Positions 42,680 to 51,733 are shown, numbered from the stretch's first letter. The stretch: DNA of 64,000 nt from Halapricum hydrolyticum (GCF_025517535.1 NZ_JAOPKC010000011.1:26102-90101); one strand, 5' to 3'. Numbers and translations: made by a program. The notes: generated by a model from the sequence alone, not told the origin.

Positions 42680-42759
42680 ATACTGCCGGCTATGACATTT
42701 CGAAGCGATTCGGCACAACGTCGTGCCGAATGTCTTCACGAACTAATAGCCGGCAGTAT
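42680..42759. repeat. 80-base nested palindrome between kdgK and galE
   Basis: The outer arms ATACTGCCGGCTAT (42680-42693) and ATAGCCGGCAGTAT (42746-42759) are perfect 14-base inverted repeats. Inside them ATTCGGCAC (42708-42716) and GTGCCGAAT (42723-42731) form a second perfect stem with a six-base loop. It lies in the gap between convergent genes. It may be a two-way terminator structure or a small MITE-like element. Confidence 0.8.
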
Positions 42760-42856
42760 CAGTCACCAACTCCCGCCGGTCGATCTCTGCCACCGAGTTC
42801 ACGATATATGAACGTCTGGCGTGACCGACCACGTGTGTGCGGACCTGACACCAGCC

Positions 42857-43804
42857 CTAGCTCAGGTGGGGCTCGTTCTCGGGGTTTTCGAGCAGGTCGC
42901 GCACACCCTGTCTGATCGCGTCGTCGCTGGAGAGGGTCGGTTCCCAGCCCAGCGCGGCCAGTTTCTCGATCGAGAGGCGCATCTTCGGCACGTCGCCTTC
43001 CCAGCCGCGGTCCCCGCCCGTGTATTCGTAGTCGGGATCGACACCCAGCTCGTCGCTGACGATGTCGGCGATCCGGGTAACTGACGTCGTCGTGCGCGTC
43101 CCCAGGTTGTAGGTGTTCATCGGCTCGTCGGCGTGTTCGACGACGTGGCACATCGCGTCGATGCAGTCGTCGACGTACATGTAGGATTTCTCCTGACGGC
43201 CGTCGCCCAGGATTGTCAGCGTCTCGGGGTCTTCCTGGAGTTTGTAGACGAAGTCCGGGACGACGCCCGCGCCGTAGCGGGCCCCGACGATATTGGCGAA
43301 CCGGAAGTTCCAGACCGTGAATCCTCGCGTGTGCGCATACACGGACAGCAGCCCTTCCTCGGCGAGTTTCGCCGCGCCGTACTCGCTGATCGGCTCTAAG
43401 GGCGCGTAGTCCTCGGGCGTCGGCCGCGGGGCCTCGCCGTAGACTGTCGACGAGGAGGTAAACAGGAACTTCTCAACGCCGACCTCCTCCATGCGTTCCA
43501 GCAGGTTGTAGGTCATCGCCTCGTTGGACTCGAACTGTTCGCGCGGCCGCTCGGCGTTGACGTACTTGTCGGCCGCCAGGTGAAACACCGCGTCCAGATC
43601 GCTCGTTACCACGTCAGCGACGACCTCGGGATCGGTCAGGTCACCCTCGACGAACTTCGCTCCCTCGGGAACGGTCTCGCGGATCCCGTTCGAGAGGTCG
43701 TCGACGACGATCACCTCGTTGTCCACGACCAGACGCTCGGTCAGCGGCGCACCGATCAATCCAGCACCGCCTGTGATCAGAATGCGGCTATCGGTGAGTT
43801 GCAT
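42857..43804 (-). CDS. galE: UDP-glucose 4-epimerase (NAD-dependent epimerase)
   Basis: A 315-residue extended short-chain dehydrogenase. NAD motif ILITGGAGLIGAPL (residues 8-21), catalytic Ser/Thr region FTSSSTVYGE, and the Tyr-Lys pair in SEYGAAK. The FRFANIVGARYGAGVVPDFV stretch is the substrate loop. Proximity to galT and galK, divergently transcribed 246 bases away, supports the Leloir-pathway role of interconverting UDP-galactose and UDP-glucose; other UDP-sugars are possible. A TATA box (43829-43837) lies 29 bases before the ATG. Confidence 0.9.
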   Translation of the reverse strand: MQLTDSRILITGGAGLIGAPLTERLVVDNEVIVVDDLSNGIRETVPEGAKFVEGDLTDPEVVADVVTSDLDAVFHLAADKYVNAERPREQFESNEAMTYNLLERMEEVGVEKFLFTSSSTVYGEAPRPTPEDYAPLEPISEYGAAKLAEEGLLSVYAHTRGFTVWNFRFANIVGARYGAGVVPDFVYKLQEDPETLTILGDGRQEKSYMYVDDCIDAMCHVVEHADEPMNTYNLGTRTTTSVTRIADIVSDELGVDPDYEYTGGDRGWEGDVPKMRLSIEKLAALGWEPTLSSDDAIRQGVRDLLENPENEPHLS

Positions 43805-43828
43805 ACGCGTACTACGTCGTAAATGAAC

Positions 43829-43837
43829 GTTAAATAG
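43829..43837 (-). promoter_or_regulatory. TATA element of galE
   Basis: On the minus strand this reads CTATTTAAC, centred about 29 bases before the galE ATG, consistent with a leaderless transcript. Confidence 0.5.
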
Positions 43838-43913
43838 CTGCCGATGAGTGTCACGTGACGAACGACAGTGGACGTCTCCGGCCGACCCCCGTGGTCGTTC
43901 AGGACCGAGAACC

Positions 43914-43930
43914 GTTCATGTTTTGTGAAC
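43914..43930. promoter_or_regulatory. Operator-like palindrome in the galE/galT intergenic region
   Basis: GTTCATGTTTTGTGAAC has the form GTTCA-N7-TGAAC, as do the two sites before the IclR gene at 55831. It lies between the divergent galE and galT promoters, about 80-95 bases from each TATA box. The shared pattern suggests control of the Leloir genes by that IclR protein. Confidence 0.6.
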
Positions 43931-44010
43931 GCACGCGTCGTCCCTTCCGGAGTTCGACGCCACTCACTCCCGAAAGCAGAGGAGAAGCGATCAACGTCGC
44001 ACCCCCTGGA

Positions 44011-44018
44011 TTTTTTAC
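44011..44018 (+). promoter_or_regulatory. TATA element of the galT operon
   Basis: TTTTTTAC is centred about 36 bases before the small ORF at 44051, suggesting that its ATG lies at or near the 5' end of the galT-galK mRNA. Confidence 0.45.
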
Positions 44019-44050
44019 CCACGGAACCGAAGGGTTCGAGATGATAGACC

Positions 44051-44167
44051 ATGCGTAAGCGCAAGCAGGTCAACCACAACGACAAGTACGTCGTGCTCTT
44101 CGAATTCGACGAATCGGACGAGTTGACGCCAGTCGACGACGAGAAAGCGGAGGGTGACGATGACTGA
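44051..44167 (+). CDS. Small acidic ORF leading the galT operon
   Basis: A 38-residue frame beginning MRKRKQVNHNDKYVVLFEFD and ending in an acidic tail (DDEKAEGDDD). It starts 36 bases after a TATA box and overlaps the galT start by eight bases (galT ATG at 44160, this TGA at 44165-44167). The basic head and very acidic tail are typical of haloarchaeal small proteins rather than of random high-GC frames. It may be a genuine small protein or a leader cistron that couples translation of galT. Function unknown. Confidence 0.55.
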   Translation: MRKRKQVNHNDKYVVLFEFDESDELTPVDDEKAEGDDD

Positions 44168-45146
44168 GCGCAGGTGGGACCCGACGCTCCAGGAGTGGGT
44201 CATCACGGCGACCCATCGCCAGGAGCGGACGTTCAAGCCGCCCGAGGATTACTGTCCGTTCTGCCCGACCGAAGCGGACGCGGAGTACCCGACGGCGATC
44301 CCCGAGCCGGACTACGACATGGCCGTCGTCGAGAACGGCTTCCCGTCGCTGCAGCCCGACCCGCCCGAACCCGCCGTCGAAGGGGCCGACCTCCTTCCCG
44401 CCGAGCCTGCCAACGGCCAGTGTGAGGTCGTGCTGTTCACCCCCGAGCACGACGGCACGATGTCCCAGGAGCCGGTCTCGCGGTTCGTCAAGCTCGTCAA
44501 ACTCTGGCGGGATCGCTACGAGACCCTCGGCGAGAAGGCCGACCACGAGTACGTCTACATCTTCGAGAACCGCGGCGAAGACGTCGGCGTCACGCTGCAT
44601 CACCCCCACGGTCAGATCTACGCCTACCCGTTCGTTCCACCGAAGATCCAGACAGAGCTCCAATCGAGTCGGGACCACCTCGAGGAACACGGACGTTGTC
44701 TGTTCTGTGACCTGCTCGACGCCGAGCGCGAGGACGGCCGGCGGATCGTCGCCGAAAACGACGCCTTCACCGCGGTCGTCCCGTACTTCGCGCGATGGGC
44801 GTACGAGGTCCACGTCTACGCGAACGATCACCTCCCGTCGCTCGCGGCGTTCGATTCCGACCACGAGCGAGCGCTCGGGTCGTTGCTCAAGGACGTCCAG
44901 ATCGCCTACGACGGGCTGTTCGACGAGGAGATGCCGTACGTGATGGCCATGCACCAGCAACCCACAAACGGGACCGGCGAGGACTACGCCCACTTCCACA
45001 TGGAGTTCTATCCGCCCAAGCGCACCGAGGACAAGCTCAAGCACCTCGCCGGGAGCGAACTCGGTGCCGGTACCTACATCAACAACAAACTCGCCGAGGA
45101 GTCCGCCGCCGAACTCCGCGAGAGTCTCGACGCCGCGCGAGAGTGA
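44160..45146 (+). CDS. galT: Galactose-1-phosphate uridylyltransferase
   Basis: A 328-residue HIT-superfamily enzyme that exchanges UMP between UDP-glucose and galactose-1-phosphate. The nucleophilic His lies in GVTLHHPHGQIYAYPF (HPH motif). Zinc-site candidates CPFCP near residue 29 and LFCDLLD later, and the C-terminal EDYAHFHMEFYPP, are all present. The ATG at 44160 is preferred to a GTG two codons earlier. It overlaps the small ORF upstream and precedes galK by 122 bases. Confidence 0.95.
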   Translation: MTERRWDPTLQEWVITATHRQERTFKPPEDYCPFCPTEADAEYPTAIPEPDYDMAVVENGFPSLQPDPPEPAVEGADLLPAEPANGQCEVVLFTPEHDGTMSQEPVSRFVKLVKLWRDRYETLGEKADHEYVYIFENRGEDVGVTLHHPHGQIYAYPFVPPKIQTELQSSRDHLEEHGRCLFCDLLDAEREDGRRIVAENDAFTAVVPYFARWAYEVHVYANDHLPSLAAFDSDHERALGSLLKDVQIAYDGLFDEEMPYVMAMHQQPTNGTGEDYAHFHMEFYPPKRTEDKLKHLAGSELGAGTYINNKLAEESAAELRESLDAARE

Positions 45147-45268
45147 CGGCACCGGCGGCCGGCGATCCGTCCGGCGCGTCACCACTGCGGCCAGCCGTCT
45201 TCGCTCCCCGTCGGCACCCGATTGTTTTACAACGGTGGGCTTCGATTGTCCGGGTGGACGATCGTACA

Positions 45269-46348
45269 ATGAGCGACGAATACAGCTATCGCGTGCGTTC
45301 GCCGGGTCGCGTGAACCTGATCGGGGAACACACCGATTACACGGGCGGCTACGTCCTCCCGATGGCGACAGACCTCCACACGCAACTGGAGGCAGCGCCG
45401 GACGACGACGTGACCGTATACTCGGCGGCGTTCGAGGAGCAACGGACGTTTTCGACGACTGATCGCGAGCGAGACGACGCCTGGACCGACTACGTCAAGG
45501 GCTGCTACGCAGTCCTCGAAGCGGAAGGGCATCGACCCGGCGGCTTCCGGGGCGAGTTGTCCGGTGATCTGCCGCTGGGATCCGGTCTGAGTTCCTCGGC
45601 GAGTCTCGAACTCGCGGTCATGGCCTTTCTGAACGAGGCGTACGACCTCGGACTGTCCCGCGAGCGACTGGCCGAACTGAGCCAGCGCGTCGAGAACGAC
45701 TTCGTCGGCGTCTCCTGTGGCATCATGGACCAGTTCGCCGTCGCGCTGGGCGAGGCAAATCACGCCCTGCATCTCGACACTGGCACCATGGAGTACGAGA
45801 CGGTCCCGTTCCCGGAGGACGTCCAGGTCGTCGTCTTTCACACGGGCGTCGAGCGCGAACTGGTCGACTCGGCGTACAACCAGCGCCGCGAGACCGTCGA
45901 GGCGGCGATGGAGACGCTTGGCGTCGACTCCTCGGTCGAACTCGAAGCCAGCGATCTCGACGGGCTCACGCCGCGCCAGCGCCAGCGACTGGGCTACGTC
46001 GTCCGGGAGAACGATCGCGTCGAGCGGGCCGTTACGACTCTCGAACGGGGGGACGTCGAAGCCTTCGGGGACGTACTCGTGAAAGCCCATCACGACATCG
46101 CCGAGAACTACGAGGCCAGCTGTCCGGAACTGGATTACGTCGTCGAGACCGCGGTCAAGCAGGGTGCCTACGGCGCACGGCTGACCGGCGCCGGCTGGGG
46201 CGGTGCGGCGATCGCGCTCGTCGACACGTCCGAGGCCGAGACGTTCGCACAGTCGTTGCGAGAAGAGTACGAGCAGCGCTTCCCCGAGCACGACCCGGCA
46301 GTCCACCTGATCGCGCCCTCCGACGGCGTCTCTGTCTCCAGAATGTGA
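45269..46348 (+). CDS. galK: Galactokinase
   Basis: A 359-residue GHMP kinase that makes galactose-1-phosphate. The galactokinase signature GRVNLIGEHTDY is at residues 13-24, the ATP loop LPLGSGLSSSAS at 101-112, the catalytic Asp154 in CGIMDQ, and the third motif is GAGWGG. It is intact in every catalytic motif, in contrast to the paralogue at 15420. The ATG at 45269 is chosen; an in-frame GTG lies five codons upstream. Galactose would come from the GH42, GH27 and GH4 enzymes nearby. Confidence 0.96.
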   Translation: MSDEYSYRVRSPGRVNLIGEHTDYTGGYVLPMATDLHTQLEAAPDDDVTVYSAAFEEQRTFSTTDRERDDAWTDYVKGCYAVLEAEGHRPGGFRGELSGDLPLGSGLSSSASLELAVMAFLNEAYDLGLSRERLAELSQRVENDFVGVSCGIMDQFAVALGEANHALHLDTGTMEYETVPFPEDVQVVVFHTGVERELVDSAYNQRRETVEAAMETLGVDSSVELEASDLDGLTPRQRQRLGYVVRENDRVERAVTTLERGDVEAFGDVLVKAHHDIAENYEASCPELDYVVETAVKQGAYGARLTGAGWGGAAIALVDTSEAETFAQSLREEYEQRFPEHDPAVHLIAPSDGVSVSRM

Positions 46349-46367
46349 CGCCTCCCGTCGTCTTCGC

Positions 46368-46436
46368 TGTTCTCCCGTGTCACGGTCCGCCGTTCTCTCG
46401 TGTCACGGTCCGCCGTTCTCCCGTGTCACGGTCACG
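46368..46436. repeat. 23-base tandem repeat over the beta-galactosidase stop
   Basis: Three near-identical 23-base units (46368-46390, 46391-46413, 46414-46436) built on GTTCTCCCGTGTCACGG plus TCCGC. The third unit codes for the end of the minus-strand GH42 protein; its TGA stop (46405-46403) is in the second unit. The array fills the 54-base gap between galK and the GH42 gene. Confidence 0.92.
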
Positions 46437-48409
46437 TCTCCGAGCGTGCCTTCGAGGACGCCGACGTCGTAGGCCCCGACCCGCTCGTCGCCGACAATCC
46501 AGGCAGCGCCGCCCGGGACGTCGACCGACACCGGGGCGTCCGTGAAGTTCGTCACCCAGACATGGCCGTCCCGCTCGGCGACTCGCACGCCGTCGGGGAG
46601 CGGTGCGTGAGTTGTGACGCCGGCCCGCTCGAGGAGGTCGCCGGCGAGCGCGTCGGCCAGTTCCCGACCGGGCCAGACACCACAGTACGTGACGCGTCCC
46701 CGGCCACGCTCGGCGTCGACGACGGCCGCTTGTCCGTCAGCCGGGCCGCTGCGATGTCGCCCCTGGACCGTCGCGTCGTCGGGGTCGAGCCACTCGGCCC
46801 AGGTCCGGTAGTCGTACTCGTCGCCGTCGTAGTCGACCCGCGTCGGCACCTGCTCCGGGAGGCTCTCGTGCTGGGCGACGGTCGCGCCGACGAGACCGGC
46901 GAGCGGCCCTGGTTGAAGCGCGTCCGGCAGCTTGTTGTACGGGTCCTTCTCGCCGCTCCGGGCACCGACCAGGAGTTGTCCACCGTCCTCGACGTACGCT
47001 TCCAGCCGGGTCGCCAGCGCGTCGTCGAGGAGATACAGCGTCGGCGCGACGACGGCCGCGTACCCATCGAGGTCGCGCTCCGGCGGCACGACGTCCACCT
47101 GCACGCCGCGGCGGCGAAGCGCCCGGTAGTAGGTGCCCGCGTGCGTCCAGTAGTCGAAATCCGGCGCGTGCGGCTGTATGTTCGTGGCCCAGAGGTTCTC
47201 GTAGCTGTGGAGCAACGCGACCGGAGCGTCGACGGGACCGAGATCGAACAGCTCCTCGGCGGCGTCGCTCGCATCCGCGTAGCCGCGGTCGGGCGAGCCG
47301 TCCTGCTTGCGCAAGCCCGCGTGATACTGCTCCTGGCCCTGCCGACAGCGTCGCCACCGGAAGTAGAGCACGGCGTCGCCGCCGTGAGCGACCGCGTGAT
47401 GTGCCCACAGCCGCATCGCGCCGTCGGCGGGCTGGGGAGCGTGTGGCGGCCAGTTGACGTCGCCCGGTTGCTGTTCCATCACCCAGAACGGCTGCGCCAG
47501 CGCGCCGCGGTAGATATCGTGGTTGAGACCGACCTGATCCGGGTCGCCCGCACGCAACTCCTCGACGGTCGCCCCGGCTTCGCGGCGGTCCTGGACGAAC
47601 CCAGTCGGATAGGAGTCCCACGAAACGAGATCCAGATCCGCTGCCACGTCGTAGGCGTCGAGCGTCGAGAAGTGTCCCATGAAGTTATGCGTCACCAGCC
47701 AGTCGTCGTTGACCTCCCGGAGAATCTCCGTCTGCAATCGGTTGTACTCGGCGACGCTGTCGCTGGCGAACCGGTAGTACGCGAGCAGCCTCGAGGGGTG
47801 GTGTTCGGCCGGCGTCGGGCCCGGCGGCTCGACCGCCTCGAAGTCGGGGTACTGCTGGCTCCAGAAGGTCGTCCCCCAGGCCTCGTTGAGCGCGTCGACG
47901 TCGCCGTGCCGGTCGGCGAGCCACTCGCTGAACGCGTTCGAGCAGTCCGCACAGTAACACCGGACGGTCTCGTGACAGCCGTACTCGTTGTCGGTCTGCC
48001 AGCCCGCGACGTGTGGGTTGTCAGCGTAGCGTCGCGCCATTCGGGTGACGATCCGCTCGGTCTCCTCGCGGTAGGCCGGGGAGTTGAAACAGTAGTGGCG
48101 ACGACTGCCGAATTCCCGGACGGTTCCGTCGGGGTCCTCCTGCAGGATCTCGGGGCGCTCGTCGACGAGCCACTTCGGCGGCGTCGCGGTCGGGGTACAG
48201 AGGATGACCTCCATCCCGTGGTCACCGATCAACTCGATCGCCTCGTCGAGCCACTCGAAGTCGAACTCGCCGCGCTCGGGTTCGATCCGTCCCCAGGAGA
48301 ACTCGGCCATACGGACGTACTCCAGCCCTGCCTCGGCCATCTGTTCGACGTCGCGCTCCCAGCGCTGGCGCGGCCAGTGCTCGGGGAAATAGCAGACTCC
48401 GACTGTCAT
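46403..48409 (-). CDS. GH42 beta-galactosidase
   Basis: A 668-residue glycoside hydrolase family 42 enzyme. Acid/base Glu142 is in TDNEYG and the nucleophile Glu312 in WVMEQQPGD, at almost the same numbers as in the Thermus A4 enzyme. The zinc-site cysteines (Cys107, Cys151, Cys153, Cys156 in YCFN and CYCADC) are kept. There is no signal peptide, so it works in the cytoplasm. The ATG at 48409 drops a short MARVNRD extension. It is the last gene of the ABC importer operon, 68 bases after the second permease, which points to uptake of galactosides before hydrolysis. Confidence 0.95.
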   Translation of the reverse strand: MTVGVCYFPEHWPRQRWERDVEQMAEAGLEYVRMAEFSWGRIEPERGEFDFEWLDEAIELIGDHGMEVILCTPTATPPKWLVDERPEILQEDPDGTVREFGSRRHYCFNSPAYREETERIVTRMARRYADNPHVAGWQTDNEYGCHETVRCYCADCSNAFSEWLADRHGDVDALNEAWGTTFWSQQYPDFEAVEPPGPTPAEHHPSRLLAYYRFASDSVAEYNRLQTEILREVNDDWLVTHNFMGHFSTLDAYDVAADLDLVSWDSYPTGFVQDRREAGATVEELRAGDPDQVGLNHDIYRGALAQPFWVMEQQPGDVNWPPHAPQPADGAMRLWAHHAVAHGGDAVLYFRWRRCRQGQEQYHAGLRKQDGSPDRGYADASDAAEELFDLGPVDAPVALLHSYENLWATNIQPHAPDFDYWTHAGTYYRALRRRGVQVDVVPPERDLDGYAAVVAPTLYLLDDALATRLEAYVEDGGQLLVGARSGEKDPYNKLPDALQPGPLAGLVGATVAQHESLPEQVPTRVDYDGDEYDYRTWAEWLDPDDATVQGRHRSGPADGQAAVVDAERGRGRVTYCGVWPGRELADALAGDLLERAGVTTHAPLPDGVRVAERDGHVWVTNFTDAPVSVDVPGGAAWIVGDERVGAYDVGVLEGTLGDVTVTRENGGP

Positions 48410-48477
48410 ATCCCGGTTGACTCGGGCCAACCGCTAAATAGTTTTGTCGACGAGAAAGAAAGAGAAGGGATAGGCGG

Positions 48478-49374
48478 TCAGTTCCCCTTCATGCCGCCGC
48501 TGGCGAGTCCTTCGACGACCCACCGCTGGGCGACCGCGAACAGCAGGATGACCGGTGCCATCGTGATCACCGCGGCGGTGATCAGCAGGTTCCACGCGAC
48601 AGCGTTCTGTGACTGGAACAGCTGCAGGCCGAACGGCAGCGTCCGGGTCCCCGCCGTCTGCGAGAGGACGGACACCAGCAGGTAGTCGTTCCAGGAGAGG
48701 ATGAACGTGTAGAAGCCGGCGACGGCGATGCCCGGCATCGCGAGCGGGACGATGACCCGTCGCAGGACGCTCAGATGAGAACAGCCGTCCATCTTCGCAG
48801 CCTCGTCCAGCGACTCGGGGATGTCGTCGATATATCCCTTCAGCAGCCACGTGCCCAGCGGGATGCCGATCACGGAGTGGGCGATGACGATCCCGAGAAG
48901 CGAGTCGACGAGGTTCAGCGAGAACATCAGGATGTAGAACGGGATCAGGATGAGCACGATCGGGAGCATCTGCGTCGAGAGGAACGCGTACAGCAGGCCG
49001 CCACGTCCAGGGTAGTCGAACCGACTCATCGAGTATCCCGCCAGAATTCCCACGGTCAACACCAGCAGCGTCGTCGACGTGGCGACGATCATCGAGTTGT
49101 AGAAGTACGTCCGGAAGTCACCTCGCGAGAGGACAGTCTCGTAGTTTGCGAGGGTGAGATCGCCCAGCGCGGGGACCAGTTCCGGAGAGAACAGGAAGCT
49201 CTGACTGGTGAACGACGCCAGCACCATGTAGACGACTGGCAACAGCAGGAACGCGAAGTACAGCCCCAGCACGAGGTACACGCCGATCGCACGGCGAGGG
49301 GACATGTCTTCGTCTAACCACGCGTCGATCCGCTGGGAGAGATTGCGGTCTTCGGGGTCTGTGCTGGTTGCCAT
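48478..49374 (-). CDS. Sugar ABC transporter permease, MalG type
   Basis: A 298-residue inner permease with six hydrophobic segments. The EAA loop is DEAAKMDGCSHLSVLRRVIVPLAMPGIA near residues 197-224, which contacts the ATPase. An unusual hydrophilic N-terminus of about 27 residues precedes the first helix. It begins one base after the other permease ends, so the two are co-translated. Family: carbohydrate uptake CUT1. Confidence 0.93.
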   Translation of the reverse strand: MATSTDPEDRNLSQRIDAWLDEDMSPRRAIGVYLVLGLYFAFLLLPVVYMVLASFTSQSFLFSPELVPALGDLTLANYETVLSRGDFRTYFYNSMIVATSTTLLVLTVGILAGYSMSRFDYPGRGGLLYAFLSTQMLPIVLILIPFYILMFSLNLVDSLLGIVIAHSVIGIPLGTWLLKGYIDDIPESLDEAAKMDGCSHLSVLRRVIVPLAMPGIAVAGFYTFILSWNDYLLVSVLSQTAGTRTLPFGLQLFQSQNAVAWNLLITAAVITMAPVILLFAVAQRWVVEGLASGGMKGN

Positions 49375-49375
49375 G

Positions 49376-50290
49376 TCAGTCGACCTCCTCCAGTTTGACG
49401 TAGACGATCGTGAACGTGAGCATGAGGATCAACATCACGACACCGATGCTGGCGCCGTACCCGAGCGCGTACTGCTCGAAGGCCTGCTTGTAGACGTAGG
49501 TGGCCAGTACCTCAGTGTTGCCCAGCGGTCCGCCGCCAGTCGAGAGATAGACGATGTCGAAGTTCTTGAACGTGAACGTGACGTGCAGCACGATCATGAT
49601 CATCGACACGTAGGAGATCTGGGGCAGCGTGACGTACCGGAACCGCTCGAGCGGACCGGCCCCGTCCAGCCGTGCCGCTTCGTACTGTTCCTTCGGGATG
49701 GAGTTCATCGCAGCCAGCAGCGAGATCGCGTAGAACGGGACGTTCCGCCAGACGTGCATGACCACGATCAGCGGGAACGCCACGCCCGGTTCGCCGAACC
49801 AGTAGGTGGTCCGCATCCCGAGGCTGTCGAGGATAATGTTGACCGGACCGAATCCGTTCTGGACCATGAACCGGAAGATGATGACCATCACGATGATCGG
49901 CATCACCCAGGTCACCATCGAGAGGCTCCGGAAGATTCCGGCACCGGGAACCTTCTCTTTCAGCGCCAGTGCCAGTCCGAGCCCCAGGAGGTACTGGAAC
50001 GAGACGGCCAGCGCGGTCAGCAGGACCGTATGCCACAGTGCGGCCTTGAATATCGGATCGGCCGCGAGCGCACGGAAGTGCTGCAGGCCGACGAACTCCA
50101 TCTGCTCTGGATTCAGTAACGACACCTCGAAAAACGCCAGATAGAGGCCACGGAGCGTGGGATAGCCGATGACGACAGCGAGGAGCACTGTCGCCGGAAT
50201 CACGAACGCGTAGCCGATCCACGTGTCCGTGAGAAACGACGAGAACTCCTCTTTGTATCGGCTGTATTGCGATTCTGTCTGCGTTGCCAT
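49376..50290 (-). CDS. Sugar ABC transporter permease, MalF type
   Basis: A 304-residue CUT1 permease with six membrane helices and the EAA motif EAARLDGAGPLERFRYVTLPQIS. It lacks the large second periplasmic loop of E. coli MalF, as usual for archaeal and Gram-positive members. It lies nine bases downstream of the binding-protein gene. It pairs with the MalG-type protein to form the channel. Confidence 0.93.
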   Translation of the reverse strand: MATQTESQYSRYKEEFSSFLTDTWIGYAFVIPATVLLAVVIGYPTLRGLYLAFFEVSLLNPEQMEFVGLQHFRALAADPIFKAALWHTVLLTALAVSFQYLLGLGLALALKEKVPGAGIFRSLSMVTWVMPIIVMVIIFRFMVQNGFGPVNIILDSLGMRTTYWFGEPGVAFPLIVVMHVWRNVPFYAISLLAAMNSIPKEQYEAARLDGAGPLERFRYVTLPQISYVSMIMIVLHVTFTFKNFDIVYLSTGGGPLGNTEVLATYVYKQAFEQYALGYGASIGVVMLILMLTFTIVYVKLEEVD

Positions 50291-50299
50291 GTGAGGTAG

Positions 50300-51643
50300 T
50301 TATATTTCGCTTTCGAGGTCCTGCAGTGCTTCGTGGAACTGTTCGCCAGCGTCGTACGGGTCGGTCTCTCCGTAGGAGACCTCCTGCATGTAGGTGTAGA
50401 ACTCCTCGCGGACCGGCCCCCAGGTCGCTTTCGCGAGGGCACGGCCGGTCGTGAAGATATCGGTGAGCGGCTGCCAGTTCTCGTTTTCGATCGTCGACTC
50501 GACGTCGTCGTGAACTGGCGTCATCGCCTTCCCCGACCCTTCGGGATCCTGCGCCATGCCTTCGCCGAGCGTCTCCGGGTGCGTGTAGGCCTCGACGGCT
50601 GTCTTCCCCTTCTCGATCTGATCGGAGTGGGTGTTGACCATGACCGGCTTGACCTCGAGGAACGTCCCTCTCGAGGCCCCATCGGCGTGTGCAGGATGTG
50701 CGATCAGTGTCTTGTTGTCCAAGATATCCTTGGCGGCATCGGTGCTCTGAATGTTCTCGCCGGACGTCCAGTTTCGCATCCAGGTGCCGCTCTCGATGAA
50801 CGCGTAATTGCCGTTGATGTAGCCGGGGTCGTTAGTCTGCCAGCCTGTGCCCAGGTCGTCCGGATCGCCGACCGGGTTGTCAGCCGCGTAGATCTGGTAG
50901 TACCAGTTGTCGAAGACCTGTCCCAGCGCGTCGGCCTCGATGTTGAGCTGCCAGCCGTCCCCATCCGGCACGTACAGCTGATCGGTGTGCTGGTAGATGT
51001 GGGTCATCCACTCCTGGAACGCCCGGACGCTTCCGTCCTTGGTACAGTTGTGGAACGCGGTGACGTCGTCGTACTCGTCGTTGATCATCCGACCGATCTC
51101 GTGGAACGCTTCGGCCGACTCCGGGACGTCCTGACCGAGTTCGTCGAGGATGTCCTGCCGGACGAAAAGCGCTCTCGCGTTGCCCTCGTAGGGGAGCGCG
51201 TATAACGTGTCCTGGTAGGTCATCGCCTCGACGGTGCTGTCGACGTACCCGTCGAGGTGATCGATCGAGTCGGCGAGATCGTCGAGCGGTTCGACGTGCT
51301 CTGCGGCGATGTACTCCGAGAGGTGACTCAGCGTCCCCTCGATTGCGTCGGGGTCGCCGGTGCTCGCACCCGTGAGGAACTTCTGGCGGAGATCCTCGTA
51401 CGAATACCGGCTGATCTGGATCTCTTCGCCGGCCAGCTCCTCGTACATCGACTCGAACTTGTTCCGCCAGACCGGCTCTGCCCCTTCCGTGTTCGGGAAC
51501 CCGTACTCCCACATCAGCGCCTGTTCACCGTCGCCGTTGCCGCCACCGAGACCGCCGCAGCCTGCGAGACTGGCCGCCGCACCGACGCCGAGCCCCTTCA
51601 GCATCGACCGTCTACTCCAGCCACTCGTACCTGACTCGTTCAT
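50300..51643 (-). CDS. Sugar-binding lipoprotein of the galactoside ABC importer
   Basis: A 447-residue extracellular solute-binding protein (family 1). The N-terminus SRRSMLKGLGVGAAASLAGCGG is a twin-arginine signal with lipobox LAGC, so it is exported folded and lipid-anchored. A Gly-rich linker follows. The body has the pattern ...GTWMRNW, WQTNDPGYINGNYAFIESG and C-terminal helical segments of CUT1 binding proteins. Genes for two permeases follow directly and the ATPase gene precedes it by 90 bases. The ligand is inferred from the GH42, GH27 and GH4 neighbours to be an alpha- or beta-galactoside. Confidence 0.92.
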   Translation of the reverse strand: MNESGTSGWSRRSMLKGLGVGAAASLAGCGGLGGGNGDGEQALMWEYGFPNTEGAEPVWRNKFESMYEELAGEEIQISRYSYEDLRQKFLTGASTGDPDAIEGTLSHLSEYIAAEHVEPLDDLADSIDHLDGYVDSTVEAMTYQDTLYALPYEGNARALFVRQDILDELGQDVPESAEAFHEIGRMINDEYDDVTAFHNCTKDGSVRAFQEWMTHIYQHTDQLYVPDGDGWQLNIEADALGQVFDNWYYQIYAADNPVGDPDDLGTGWQTNDPGYINGNYAFIESGTWMRNWTSGENIQSTDAAKDILDNKTLIAHPAHADGASRGTFLEVKPVMVNTHSDQIEKGKTAVEAYTHPETLGEGMAQDPEGSGKAMTPVHDDVESTIENENWQPLTDIFTTGRALAKATWGPVREEFYTYMQEVSYGETDPYDAGEQFHEALQDLESEI

Positions 51644-51733
51644 GATTTAATACCCATTGGGCCGATTATGACGGATGGTATTTATACCTTTCCCAGATTT
51701 TCCCGGAGCTGTAGAGAGAAACATTGACAACCC
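51644..51733. promoter_or_regulatory. Intergenic region before the binding-protein gene
   Basis: It contains an imperfect inverted repeat, AATACCCAT (about 51650-51658) and ATGGTATT (about 51677-51684), and a TATA-like stretch. The binding-protein gene may thus have its own promoter and regulator site within the operon, as is common to boost the amount of binding protein. Confidence 0.4.

Noticed and set aside
46400..48685. 761-residue plus-strand open frame
   Set aside because: Antisense shadow of the GH42 beta-galactosidase and the permease.
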